Shown: in pieces, positions 17,648 through 25,132 of the stretch
Position numbering within the stretch: position 1 is the first letter of the stretch
How the letters are laid out: each line of letters opens with the position of its first letter
Assembly (NCBI RefSeq): GCF_003663945.1
Contig: NZ_RCCH01000001.1
Coordinates: forward strand, 62,001-126,000
Reading direction: 5' to 3'
From: Lacinutrix venerupis
Lineage (GTDB): Bacteria; Bacteroidota; Bacteroidia; Flavobacteriales; Flavobacteriaceae
Length of the DNA stretch: 64,000 nucleotides
The notes under the pieces: model-generated
What the model was told of the DNA's origin: nothing
What the model saw: the letters and a program-made list of their open reading frames with translations, nothing else
The model's database searches: none
Program-made: the position numbers and the translations under genes

Positions 17648-18550
17648 TTAGGAAACGGACTTCCTAAAGCCTAAAGGCGAGAGGTTTGTGTGTTTTTTGA
17701 AGTATTTTACAAAATACGACGGATCATCAAAACCCAAACGATAGCCAATTTGGTTCACGTTTAGTTCGGAATACAATAACAAACGTTGCGCTTCTAACAC
17801 AATACGTTCTTGTATTATTTGCGATGGTGTTTTGTTTAATTGCAAATTAGTAAGATCAGACAATGTTCTTGAAGATATAAATAACAGTTTAGCATATTCT
17901 GAAACCGAAAGTCCTTTGGTGTAATTTTCGTCTATAAGATTTATAAACTTTATAAGCTGTAATTTTTTATCGTCAAATAAAGTATTAGTTTGTTCTTCGG
18001 TTTGCTCGCAGGCTTGTTTTACACGTTGTATTTGTATAAGAAATGCTTTTAAATACGACTTTAATAATTCTTCTTTACCAAATTGGTCAGGATTATTAAA
18101 CTCGCGTTTTATTTGCGCAATATACTCTTCAAATATAATAGCAGTTGGCTTTTTTAAAGGACAAAGTGGTTGAAGGTACGGATTGTTAAAAAGGTTACAC
18201 TTTAAAAAAAAGTCGGTTTCATTGTCTTTTTGCACAATAAAAGTCTCATTAAAATGCAATAAAATACCTTGGTAATTAGTATTGTCATCAAAATAATGCA
18301 CTTGGTTTTTAGCGACAAACAAAATAGTATTATCGGTAACATTGTGTGTATTTAAATCTATAAAATGTTTTCCGTTACCTTGCTTAAACCAAATAACTTG
18401 AAAATAACTATGTATATGTGGTTTGGTAGTATGGCCTTTATGTTTGGTAATGTATTCGTTTAAATCGTGTATGGCTAATTGTGGCTTATCTGGTTGATGC
18501 CTGTTTAAATGATATTCAACAATTCTATTTTCGGTATTTGTATTTGCCAT
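17648..18550 (-). CDS. AraC-family transcriptional regulator
   Basis: A 300-residue activator. The N-terminal cupin-like sensing domain includes HIHSYFQVIWFKQGNGKHFID and LLHFNETFI (about 40-120). The C-terminal double helix-turn-helix lies at about 205-298: LSVSEYAKLLFISSRTLSDLT and INQIG-like NVNQIGYRLGFDDPSYFVKYFKKHTNLSPLGFRKS. The HIHSYFQ cupin segment is typical of regulators of small-molecule catabolism. It lies upstream of the SDR/ABM pair in the same orientation, so it probably controls them. The ligand is unknown. Confidence 0.93.
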   Translation of the reverse strand: MANTNTENRIVEYHLNRHQPDKPQLAIHDLNEYITKHKGHTTKPHIHSYFQVIWFKQGNGKHFIDLNTHNVTDNTILFVAKNQVHYFDDNTNYQGILLHFNETFIVQKDNETDFFLKCNLFNNPYLQPLCPLKKPTAIIFEEYIAQIKREFNNPDQFGKEELLKSYLKAFLIQIQRVKQACEQTEEQTNTLFDDKKLQLIKFINLIDENYTKGLSVSEYAKLLFISSRTLSDLTNLQLNKTPSQIIQERIVLEAQRLLLYSELNVNQIGYRLGFDDPSYFVKYFKKHTNLSPLGFRKSVS

Positions 18551-18669
18551 ACGTACAAAGTTACATATTTAATGGTGTGTGTTAGTCTCTTTTAGGATTG
18601 GTTGATTACAGTTTGGGATTTTATATTGTTTTGAGATTGGATTTTATTGAAGAGTTTTTTTAAGATTTA

Positions 18670-19188
18670 CTAATTTTTAGTTTCATATACCATATCTACT
18701 AATTTTAGTTCTTTATAGTAAGCATCCATTCTTGCATAAGCAGTTCCGTCTACTAATAAAATTACTACCAACATTGTAATTGTAGTAATACTAATTGCTC
18801 TCCATGTTGGTGTATTAATAAAAATAATTAATAGAGCTGCTGCAATAATTATAATTGGAATGGCTTTAAAAACAACAGTATTATATTCTTTAAGTGTGGC
18901 TTCTGCGCGAGTGATTTCAGATTTTACAAATGCTGGTGCATTAGTAGTGTATGCTGTTTTAAATTGATTAATTCTTGATTTATTAGTAAAAAACAAACCA
19001 ACTCCTATAGTTGTAAGTAGTATGCCTGCTACTAAGGTGGGAATAATATATGCTTTAGCGACATCTGTTTTTCCTAATTGCCAAAAACCAATACTTGCTG
19101 CAATAAATATGAGTCCAAACAGTATAAAAAAAGGTGTTGAAAATAGCTCGGCTTTTGCCCAATTTATTGATGTTTTTAATATATCCAT
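18670..19188 (-). CDS. Four-helix membrane protein, unknown function
   Basis: A 172-residue integral membrane protein with about four TM helices (about 18-38, 48-68, 105-125 and 130-150). Between helices 2 and 3 lies a soluble hairpin (NKSRINQFKTAYTTNAPAFVKSEITRAEATLKEYN). I do not recognise a characterised family. It starts 61 nt after the end of the second AraC regulator on the same strand, so it may be its target. No catalytic residues are evident. Confidence 0.7.
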   Translation of the reverse strand: MDILKTSINWAKAELFSTPFFILFGLIFIAASIGFWQLGKTDVAKAYIIPTLVAGILLTTIGVGLFFTNKSRINQFKTAYTTNAPAFVKSEITRAEATLKEYNTVVFKAIPIIIIAAALLIIFINTPTWRAISITTITMLVVILLVDGTAYARMDAYYKELKLVDMVYETKN

Positions 19189-19248
19189 ATTTTTAAATTA
19201 TTGTATTACTATTTTAATTTTCTATCGTTAGTTGGATTATTATAAAAA

Positions 19249-20160
19249 TTAATTCAGTTTATATAATTCTCTATATTTTGTTGGGCTAATGCCTTCCTTT
19301 TTTTTAAATAATCTTGAAAAATACTGTGGGTATTCAAATCCTAATTCAAAAGCAACATCCGAAATACTCTTATTAGGTTGTAATAAAATATGTTTTGCTT
19401 CATTAATTAAAATTAAATGTAAGTGTTCGGTTGTGGTTTTACCTGTTTCTTTCTTTAGCGTATCGCTTAAATAACGCTGTGAAACCGACATTTTATTTGC
19501 TATTTGTTCTATACTTGGAATGCCCTTGTCTTGTATTTGTCCAGATTCAAAATACGCTAATAATTGCGTGTTGAATTGTTCTAGCAAATTGGTTGATAAT
19601 TCTTTTCTGTTTAAAAATTGTCTTTCGTAAAAACGGTTAGCGTATTTTAAAAGTGTACTTAGTTGAGAGATTATTATTTCTTTACTAAATTCATCTTGAT
19701 TGTTTTGGTATTCAATTTCAATATTTTCTACAATAGACTCTATTTGTTTTTCTTCTTTTGGAGAAAGGTGTAACGCTTCGTTTACCGAATAAGAAAAGAA
19801 TCCATATTTTTTTATTTGAAGTGCTAATTCTGTTCCTTTTAAAAAATCTTCATGAAAATTTATAGAAAATCCTTTCTGTTCAAAAACAACACTACTATCC
19901 CATTGTAATACTTGTCTTGGTGCAATAAAAATTAAAGCACCATTTGTAAAATCGTAGTTTGTGCGTCCATAATTTAAATCGCCTTCCACATATTTTTTAA
20001 AACTTATGGAGTAGCAATCGTTAGTTATTGGCGGCGAGCTTTCTCTTGGGCAAGGTAGGTAGCCATCTCCTTTTGAGTTAAAAACACTCAACATAGGATG
20101 CTCTGGACTAGGCAGTTTTAGATAACTTAAATACGATGATAATGTTTTAAAATGTTGCAT
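19249..20160 (-). CDS. AraC-family transcriptional regulator
   Basis: A 303-residue regulator with an N-terminal sensing region (SPPITNDCYSISFKKYVEG...GALIFIAPRQVLQWD, about 40-110). A C-terminal AraC/XylS DNA-binding domain spans about 215-302 (PSIEQIANKMSVSQRYLSDTL and SISDVAFELGFEYPQYFSRLFKKKEGISPTKYRELYK). It sits between the four-helix membrane protein and the START-like/SDR pair, all on the minus strand, with 17 nt to the START-like gene upstream. The 303-residue type is common in Flavobacteria, often next to short-chain dehydrogenases. The inducer is unknown. Confidence 0.93.
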   Translation of the reverse strand: MQHFKTLSSYLSYLKLPSPEHPMLSVFNSKGDGYLPCPRESSPPITNDCYSISFKKYVEGDLNYGRTNYDFTNGALIFIAPRQVLQWDSSVVFEQKGFSINFHEDFLKGTELALQIKKYGFFSYSVNEALHLSPKEEKQIESIVENIEIEYQNNQDEFSKEIIISQLSTLLKYANRFYERQFLNRKELSTNLLEQFNTQLLAYFESGQIQDKGIPSIEQIANKMSVSQRYLSDTLKKETGKTTTEHLHLILINEAKHILLQPNKSISDVAFELGFEYPQYFSRLFKKKEGISPTKYRELYKLN

Positions 20161-20177
20161 ATTAATTTGCTAATATT

Positions 20178-20789
20178 TTAAGATTGACTTCTTGAACCTA
20201 ATTTACTAACTATTTTTATAGGACCTTTTGGAAACCAGGTTTTTATTAAAAATTTTGGAATATTCCCAACAGGAATATAATCTGCATTGTAGGTGATTTT
20301 TGTGGTTGTATTATTTATTTTTTCAAATTCATAAATTACTTTATAAGTGGTCATTCTTTCAACATCTGCATTATTATAATCACTCTGCGTAGCATTTGCA
20401 GTAAAAATAAGTTTATTTTCTTTTTTAGTGCGATTAAACTTAATTACTATATCGCTATCTGCTAATGGCCAAGGCGCATTAAAATAGTAGTAAGCTAGCC
20501 ATTCATTATCAGATATTTTTTTAATTTCTTTGGTTTCTGGTGTACTTTCTAAAAAAAACTTGTGATTAGAAGTATTTGAAAAATAAGTATCTAATTCATC
20601 TAAGGTTACATTTGCTGTCGTTTCAGCAATATAGTAAAAATGAGTGCCTTGCTCTTCTTTTACCAAATCGTACTTTACTTTAGATTTACCATCTTTAGAC
20701 TCTTTAATAGTCCAATTTCTATCTTGAGAGTTAACCAATAAGGAGGTTAATAATATAAATATTACACTAGTGAATTTTAATAAGCTCAT
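20178..20789 (-). CDS. Exported START/SRPBCC-like lipid-binding domain protein
   Basis: A 203-residue protein with signal peptide (about 1-21, ending LLVNSQ). The body has the START-domain pattern: helix with TLDELDTYFSNTSNHKFFLESTPET, strand EWLAYYYFNAPWPLADSD (an APWP.DRD-like START motif), and C-terminal helix region PKFLIKTWFPKGPIKIVSKLG. START/SRPBCC folds bind lipids or sterol-like hydrophobic molecules in a cavity; here the location would be periplasmic. It follows the SDR gene by 33 nt and precedes the AraC gene by 17 nt, suggesting one transcript that handles a hydrophobic substrate. Ligand unknown. Confidence 0.78.
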   Translation of the reverse strand: MSLLKFTSVIFILLTSLLVNSQDRNWTIKESKDGKSKVKYDLVKEEQGTHFYYIAETTANVTLDELDTYFSNTSNHKFFLESTPETKEIKKISDNEWLAYYYFNAPWPLADSDIVIKFNRTKKENKLIFTANATQSDYNNADVERMTTYKVIYEFEKINNTTTKITYNADYIPVGNIPKFLIKTWFPKGPIKIVSKLGSRSQS

Positions 20790-20822
20790 TACTTTTTTAT
20801 TTTAGTTGTTTAATATCTAGGT

Positions 20823-21773
20823 TTAAAAATTCCACTTAAAACCTGCTGCTTTTTCTGATATATTCCAAAGTTTAGAGGCAACAGTTTTATTTTTAGCGTG
20901 TGGTTCTAATTTATGAGCGTCAACCGGTCCTGTCCAATTATTTCTGCCTGTTGGACCGTAAAATTTACTTTGGTCTAAATTTTCTTCTGTAGCACACATT
21001 AATTGAGGATAGGCACCTTTTTTTGCAGATTGAACCAATGGTGATAATTTCATAATTTGCCACACAAAGCGTGTTAATAAACTTCCGCTTGTTTTAATTA
21101 AAGATGTTCTTGAAGCACCTGGATGACAAGCGTATGCTTTAACATGCGTTATATTTGCGGCTTTTAACTTGTCTTGAAGTTCGTAAACAGTCATAATTTG
21201 TGCTAGTTTACTTTGGCTATAAGCATCATTAGGTGTGTAATTTTCTTCCCAATTTAAATCATCAAATTTTATAGTTTTAATGCCCATATTATATCCCATA
21301 CTTCCTACAGTTACAATTCTTCCTTTTGATTTTTCAATAAGAGGAAATAATAAAGCTTGAAGCGTGAAATTTCCAAAATGATTTGTTCCCATTTGGCTTT
21401 CCCAACCATCTACAGTAAGTGTTCGTTTTGGTACTTGCGCAATTGCGGCATTGCAAATTAATGCATCTATTTTTGGTACAGTTTTAATTACTTCTTGTGC
21501 AGCTTTTTTTACAGAAGCTTGTACAGATAAATCCATTTTTATGGATATTACATTTATATTATTGCCTAGTTCTTTTTTTAAGGTAGCAATGGTGTTTTCT
21601 ACTTTTTTAGGATTTCTATTAAGCATAATAACTTTAGCTCCTTTAGATAACAATATTTTTGCTGCCTCAAATCCTGTACCACTTGTAGTGCCTGTTATTA
21701 CATATACTTTGCTACTTAAGTCTCCAATTCTGTTTGGAGTCCAGCCTTTTTTTTCAAATTGATTTGTATTCAT
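20823..21773 (-). CDS. Short-chain dehydrogenase (retinol-dehydrogenase/protochlorophyllide-reductase-like)
   Basis: A 316-residue NAD(P)-dependent SDR. The cofactor motif TGTTSGTGFEAAK is at about 29-41, the CNAAIAQ motif at about 108, and the active-site YSQSKLAQIM supplies Tyr and Lys. The extended C-terminal region (LMCATEENLDQSKFYGPTGRNNW) is seen in the WWOX/retinol-dehydrogenase-like subgroup. It is the first gene of the minus-strand run SDR - START-like - AraC - membrane protein. The gap upstream to the LysR terminator is about 120 nt. The substrate is probably a hydrophobic alcohol or ketone, given the START-like neighbour; this is an inference. Confidence 0.88.
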   Translation of the reverse strand: MNTNQFEKKGWTPNRIGDLSSKVYVITGTTSGTGFEAAKILLSKGAKVIMLNRNPKKVENTIATLKKELGNNINVISIKMDLSVQASVKKAAQEVIKTVPKIDALICNAAIAQVPKRTLTVDGWESQMGTNHFGNFTLQALLFPLIEKSKGRIVTVGSMGYNMGIKTIKFDDLNWEENYTPNDAYSQSKLAQIMTVYELQDKLKAANITHVKAYACHPGASRTSLIKTSGSLLTRFVWQIMKLSPLVQSAKKGAYPQLMCATEENLDQSKFYGPTGRNNWTGPVDAHKLEPHAKNKTVASKLWNISEKAAGFKWNF

Positions 21774-21896
21774 TTATTACTTATTTTTTTGTTTAAAAGA
21801 ATAATACAAAGGTCGGATAGGATAGGAGTAAAGTTCTTATACACATTTTCGAATGTTGTATACTTTTTGGTTTTTGTATGTTTTTAAATTTTACTT

Positions 21897-21933
21897 ATAA
21901 AAAAACCACCTAGTTTTCGCTAAGTGGTTTTAA
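21897..21933 (-). terminator. Terminator downstream of the LysR gene
   Basis: Stem AAACCACCTAG / CTAAGTGGTTT with one mismatch and loop TTTTCG, flanked on the left by an A run, which gives the U tract on the minus-strand transcript. It lies 100 nt after the LysR stop. The 260-nt gap 21774-22033 holds nothing else recognisable. Confidence 0.75.
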
Positions 21934-22033
21934 GTTTTACTTTTTATAAATATTACAAAAAGTCCGCATTCATTTTATTGATTAATGTAAAAGGTTTAAT
22001 GCTATTTAAAGTTTTTGGATAGTAATTTATTGT

Positions 22034-22915
22034 CTAATAGATGCTTGTGTCCATGTGTTTTGCACAGTCTATAACTTTTTCAATAGTTTTATTAACTTCA
22101 TTTTTTCGCCAATGCATATATAAATCTATAGTTTGGTCTAAATCTATAAAACGTACATTATTAAAATTTGAATGTTTAAAAGAATTTGGTAGAATAGAAA
22201 TACCGAGTCCTTTAGACACAAGATTTAAAATCATACCACCAAAATCTGATTCGATGCTAATTTTAGGTTCAAAACCTAATTGATTGAATAAGTTGCGTAA
22301 TAAAGACGAAAAAAATGTGGTTTGATGCAAACCAGTAATTATAAAGTTTTCCTTTTGCAATTTATCAATATTATTAATAGAATTTTTATCTAGCCAATGG
22401 TTGCTAGGTACAGCAATACAAATAGGCTCGGTAGAAAGTTTTATAGTTTGGATATTTGTATGCTGTATATTATCGCGACTAAAGGCAATATCTGTATCGT
22501 AGTTTAGCAGTAGTTTTTGGTGGTTTTCATCGGTAAGCTCTGCTAATTCTAGCTTTAGATCAGGTAGATTAGTTTTAATTATTTCTAAAAAATTGGGTAG
22601 AAAACTAAAGGTTATAGAACCTGGATAGGAGATAGATACATGTCCTGTATCTCCTTGATCTATTTTTTTTGCTTGACGCTGTATTTGGTCTAATTCACTC
22701 ATAATTTTGCTCCACTGCTGTTGCAAGAATTTACCAGCATCGGTTAGTTTTACGTTTCTTTTGTTTCTTTCAAAAAGTGAAAAACCCAATTCGTCTTCTA
22801 AAGCTTGAATTTGTCTTGTTAATGAGGATTGTGAGATAAACATTTTTTCGGCAGTGTTCCAAAAATGAAGCTCTTTGGCTAAAACTAAAAAGTATTTTAT
22901 TTGTTGTGTTGTCAT
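22034..22915 (-). CDS. LysR-family transcriptional regulator
   Basis: A 293-residue regulator from the chosen start MTTQQIKYFLVLAKELHF, the standard LysR opening; an in-frame ATG 19 codons earlier lies across its own promoter boxes and is rejected. The winged HTH (about 3-62) is typical: ISQSSLTRQIQALEDELGFSLFERNKRNVKLTDAG. The substrate-binding domain (about 90-290) follows. It is divergent from the LysE-type exporter, the classic LysR-target arrangement. A 17-bp palindrome with the LysR T-N11-A pattern lies between its ATG and its -7 box. Confidence 0.93.
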   Translation of the reverse strand: MTTQQIKYFLVLAKELHFWNTAEKMFISQSSLTRQIQALEDELGFSLFERNKRNVKLTDAGKFLQQQWSKIMSELDQIQRQAKKIDQGDTGHVSISYPGSITFSFLPNFLEIIKTNLPDLKLELAELTDENHQKLLLNYDTDIAFSRDNIQHTNIQTIKLSTEPICIAVPSNHWLDKNSINNIDKLQKENFIITGLHQTTFFSSLLRNLFNQLGFEPKISIESDFGGMILNLVSKGLGISILPNSFKHSNFNNVRFIDLDQTIDLYMHWRKNEVNKTIEKVIDCAKHMDTSIY

Positions 22916-22919
22916 AACT

Positions 22920-22936
22920 AATGCGTTTTTTGCATT
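22920..22936. promoter_or_regulatory. Candidate LysR operator (T-N11-A palindrome)
   Basis: AATGC-N7-GCATT, a perfect 5-bp dyad containing T-N11-A, in the divergent promoter region between the LysR start and the LysE exporter. It lies downstream of the LysR -7 box, a position suited to autorepression. Confidence 0.45.
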
Positions 22937-22943
22937 ACTGAAA

Positions 22944-22972
22944 CAAAAATATGTATTTTTTAGCAGTTTCAA
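22944..22972 (-). promoter_or_regulatory. Bacteroidota-type promoter of the LysR gene
   Basis: On the minus strand TTG (22970-22972), 18-nt spacer, TATTTTTG (22944-22951), a full match to the -7 consensus TAnnTTTG, about 30 nt upstream of the LysR start codon. Confidence 0.55.
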
Positions 22973-23021
22973 TCCTAGTTTCTTTGTGTAATATTTTTTA
23001 TAACCCGTAAACTGAAATAGT

Positions 23022-23648
23022 ATGTTAGGAATTGAAAATTTTATAACCTTTATAGTTACTGCTTTATTATTTATAATGACACCAGGAATTGATACGGTTT
23101 TTGTATTAAATAAATCTATTGGTCAAGGTCGTAAATCTGGAATAGTGTCAGCAATGGGCATTAATACAGGTATTTTAACGCATACGTTTTTGTCTGCAAT
23201 TGGTTTAACGGTTTTAATTGCAAAATCTGCAATAGCCTTTATGGTGATAAAGTATATTGGTGCAGCTTATTTGGTCTATATTGGTGTGAAAAAGTATACG
23301 GATTCTTCAGTTTTATTTACAGAAAACACGATAAGTGAAGTTAAAAACAGCTCTAAAAACGACTTTTGGTCTGGATTTTTTACAAATTCTTTAAATCCTA
23401 AAGTTGCATTATTCTTTTTGGCATTTTTTCCGCAGTTTATTACACCTTCAAAATTAGAAGATCCTATTCCTTTTGTTTTATTGGGTGTTACGTTTGCAAT
23501 AATTGGTGTGATTTGGTATGTGATTTTGACCTTGTTTGCTAGTACGTTTTCAACTAAAATTAAAGGCAATCCAAACTCAGGGATTTGGCTTAATAAAATA
23601 AGCGGATTTGTGTTTGTGTTAATGGGATTACAAATTGCATTTGGATAA
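23022..23648 (+). CDS. LysE/RhtB-family amino-acid exporter
   Basis: A 208-residue inner-membrane exporter with about six TM helices. The family opening FIVTALLFIMTPGIDTVFVLNKSIGQGRKSGI carries the conserved TPGPD-like motif (here TPGID) after TM1, and GIWLNKISGFVFVLMGLQIAF ends the last helix. LysE/RhtB proteins export amino acids or small metabolites. It diverges from a LysR regulator with a 106-nt shared control region, and such pairs are usually regulator plus target. A bidirectional terminator follows 15 nt after the stop. Substrate not determined. Confidence 0.92.
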   Translation: MLGIENFITFIVTALLFIMTPGIDTVFVLNKSIGQGRKSGIVSAMGINTGILTHTFLSAIGLTVLIAKSAIAFMVIKYIGAAYLVYIGVKKYTDSSVLFTENTISEVKNSSKNDFWSGFFTNSLNPKVALFFLAFFPQFITPSKLEDPIPFVLLGVTFAIIGVIWYVILTLFASTFSTKIKGNPNSGIWLNKISGFVFVLMGLQIAFG

Positions 23649-23662
23649 GAAAATAAATAGAA

Positions 23663-23700
23663 ACAAAAAACCACTAAGCTTTCGCAAAGTGGTTTTTTTA
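23663..23700. terminator. Bidirectional terminator between LysE and the thioredoxin operon
   Basis: AAAAAACCACT / AGTGGTTTTTT stem with loop AAGCTTTCGCAA, A run before and T run after. It ends the plus-strand exporter and the minus-strand peroxiredoxin operon. It resembles the hairpin at 21897 in sequence. Confidence 0.88.
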
Positions 23701-23721
23701 TTAAATTTAATTGTATTAAAT

Positions 23722-23979
23722 CTATTTATCAATAGAACCTAAAACACGTTTCATAAAGTTATTTACGGCTTCCTTTTTTGGTGTACCTTCTTTAATCATT
23801 TTGTTAACTTCAATTGCACCATACATATTAGAGATTAATTCTCCAATTACGTCTAATTCTTCATCTTTAAGAGAAGGAACTTCGGTTAAGGCTTCTAGAG
23901 TTTCAATAGTTTCAACAATGTAGTCTTCATCATTGTCTTCTATAAATTGAGCTAAATGTTTTATTACTGGTAATTTCAT
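23722..23979 (-). CDS. Small acidic protein of the peroxiredoxin-thioredoxin operon
   Basis: An 85-residue soluble, mostly helical protein (KLPVIKHLAQFIEDNDEDYIVETIETLEALTEVPSLKDEELDVIGELISNMYGAIEVNKMI). From memory it resembles a flavobacterial family annotated DUF6952, but I could not check this. It is the last gene of an operon peroxiredoxin - thioredoxin - this gene, starting 47 nt after the thioredoxin stop. No cysteine is present, so it does not take part directly in thiol exchange. A regulatory or accessory role in peroxide defence is inferred only from position. Confidence 0.8.
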   Translation of the reverse strand: MKLPVIKHLAQFIEDNDEDYIVETIETLEALTEVPSLKDEELDVIGELISNMYGAIEVNKMIKEGTPKKEAVNNFMKRVLGSIDK

Positions 23980-24026
23980 TGATAATTGTATTTATTTTTC
24001 GCTTTAACGAAAAACGGATCTTTAAA

Positions 24027-24335
24027 TTAAGCGACTTCGTTTACTAATTCTTTTAAAACGTCGAATTTATTTGTTTGTGTTTGGTTTACAAAATCTCCAT
24101 TTTTAAAAGTAGCAAACGTAGGTAAATTATCTACTGTTGCTAATTTTCTAGATTCCGGAAATTTTTCCGCGTCAGCGATAACAAATGTTATATTTTCTAA
24201 CTCACTAGCTAATTTCTTAACTTTTGGTTTCATAATACGACAGTTACCACACCAAGTTGCAGAATATTGCACAACTACTGTATCGTTAGCTGCAATTATT
24301 TCGCTTAAATTGTCTTGACTTAATTCTTGAACCAT
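24027..24335 (-). CDS. Thioredoxin-family protein with CGNC active site
   Basis: A 102-residue cytoplasmic thioredoxin. The active site is WCGNC (within YSATWCGNCRIMKP), where canonical thioredoxin has WCGPC; the cis-proline loop is present as NLPTFATFKNG. The Asn-for-Pro change is expected to shift redox potential toward a more oxidising value, as known for CxxC variants. It lies 7 nt after the peroxiredoxin stop, so it is very likely that enzyme's dedicated reductant. Same operon as the 85-residue acidic protein. Confidence 0.93.
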   Translation of the reverse strand: MVQELSQDNLSEIIAANDTVVVQYSATWCGNCRIMKPKVKKLASELENITFVIADAEKFPESRKLATVDNLPTFATFKNGDFVNQTQTNKFDVLKELVNEVA

Positions 24336-24342
24336 GATTTTT

Positions 24343-24987
24343 TTAGTTTACGTGGTTTGCTAAGTACTCTGCAGTACCTAATCTATTTGCACTCATTGCG
24401 TCTTTACCTTCTTCCCAGTTTGCAGGACAAACTTCACCTTTTTCTTGTACGTGAGTTAAAGCATCGATAATACGTAAAAATTCGTTTACGTTTCTACCTA
24501 TTGGCATATTGTTTACACCTTCGTGTTGTACAATACCATCTTCGTCTATTACGTAAGTAGCTCTATAAGTTACATTGTCACCTTCTACTGTTACAACTCC
24601 AGTTTCTTCGTTGTACTTTTCGTTAGTGATGTCTAAAATACCTAAAGTAGAAGCAAGGTTACGGTTAGAATCTGCTAATATTGGGTATGTAACACCTTCA
24701 ATTCCACCATTATCTTTTGGTGTATTTAACCAAGCAAAGTGTACTTCTGGAGTGTCGCAAGAAGCGCCAATTACAATTGTATTTCTTTTTGCAAATTCTT
24801 CTTTTGCAGCTTCAAAAGCATGTAATTCTGTTGGGCAAACAAAAGTGAAATCTTTTGGGTACCAGAATAATAATACTTTCTTTTTGTTATTTTTTGCTTC
24901 TTCAAGAACGTTTAATTTAAAGGTGTCACCCATTTCGTTCATTGCGTCTACATTTAAATCTGGAAATTGTTTTCCTACTATTGCCAT
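24343..24987 (-). CDS. 2-Cys peroxiredoxin (AhpC/Prx1-type)
   Basis: A 214-residue peroxidase. The peroxidatic cysteine is in PKDFTFVCPTELHAFE (about residues 43-58) and the resolving cysteine in KGEVCPANWEEG near residue 190, as in typical 2-Cys peroxiredoxins. It reduces hydrogen peroxide and organic peroxides and is expected in the cytoplasm. It is first in an operon with a CGNC thioredoxin 7 nt downstream. A strong candidate promoter (TTG-N19-TATCTTTG) lies 42-71 nt upstream of the ATG. I name it by type rather than as ahpC because no AhpF is adjacent. Confidence 0.95.
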   Translation of the reverse strand: MAIVGKQFPDLNVDAMNEMGDTFKLNVLEEAKNNKKKVLLFWYPKDFTFVCPTELHAFEAAKEEFAKRNTIVIGASCDTPEVHFAWLNTPKDNGGIEGVTYPILADSNRNLASTLGILDITNEKYNEETGVVTVEGDNVTYRATYVIDEDGIVQHEGVNNMPIGRNVNEFLRIIDALTHVQEKGEVCPANWEEGKDAMSANRLGTAEYLANHVN

Positions 24988-25028
24988 TTGTTAAAGTTTA
25001 TTAATTATTAGATTCATTTTTGAGTTTG

Positions 25029-25058
25029 CAAAGATAGAGGTGAAGACTAAAAAAACAA
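25029..25058 (-). promoter_or_regulatory. Bacteroidota-type promoter of the peroxiredoxin operon
   Basis: On the minus strand TTG (25056-25058), exactly 19-nt spacer, TATCTTTG (25029-25036): both boxes match the Bacteroidota consensus. The transcript would start about 35 nt before the ATG. The -33 box sits inside the T tract of the upstream nhaC terminator. Confidence 0.65.
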
Positions 25059-25087
25059 GCCTTATAAAATTTTTTAATCTTATAAGG
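25049..25087 (-). terminator. Terminator of the NhaC antiporter gene
   Basis: CCTTATAA / TTATAAGG stem with a 12-nt loop; on the minus strand it is followed by CTTG and seven Ts. It overlaps the -33 region of the next gene's promoter. Confidence 0.75.
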
Positions 25088-25132
25088 TTATAGTTTTTAG
25101 TTATTGTATTTTTTAAATAAAATAGATATTTC

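Noticed and set aside
24575-24994. 139-residue plus-strand ORF inside the peroxiredoxin gene
   Set aside because: Antisense shadow of a well-conserved gene, and it covers that gene's own start codon.
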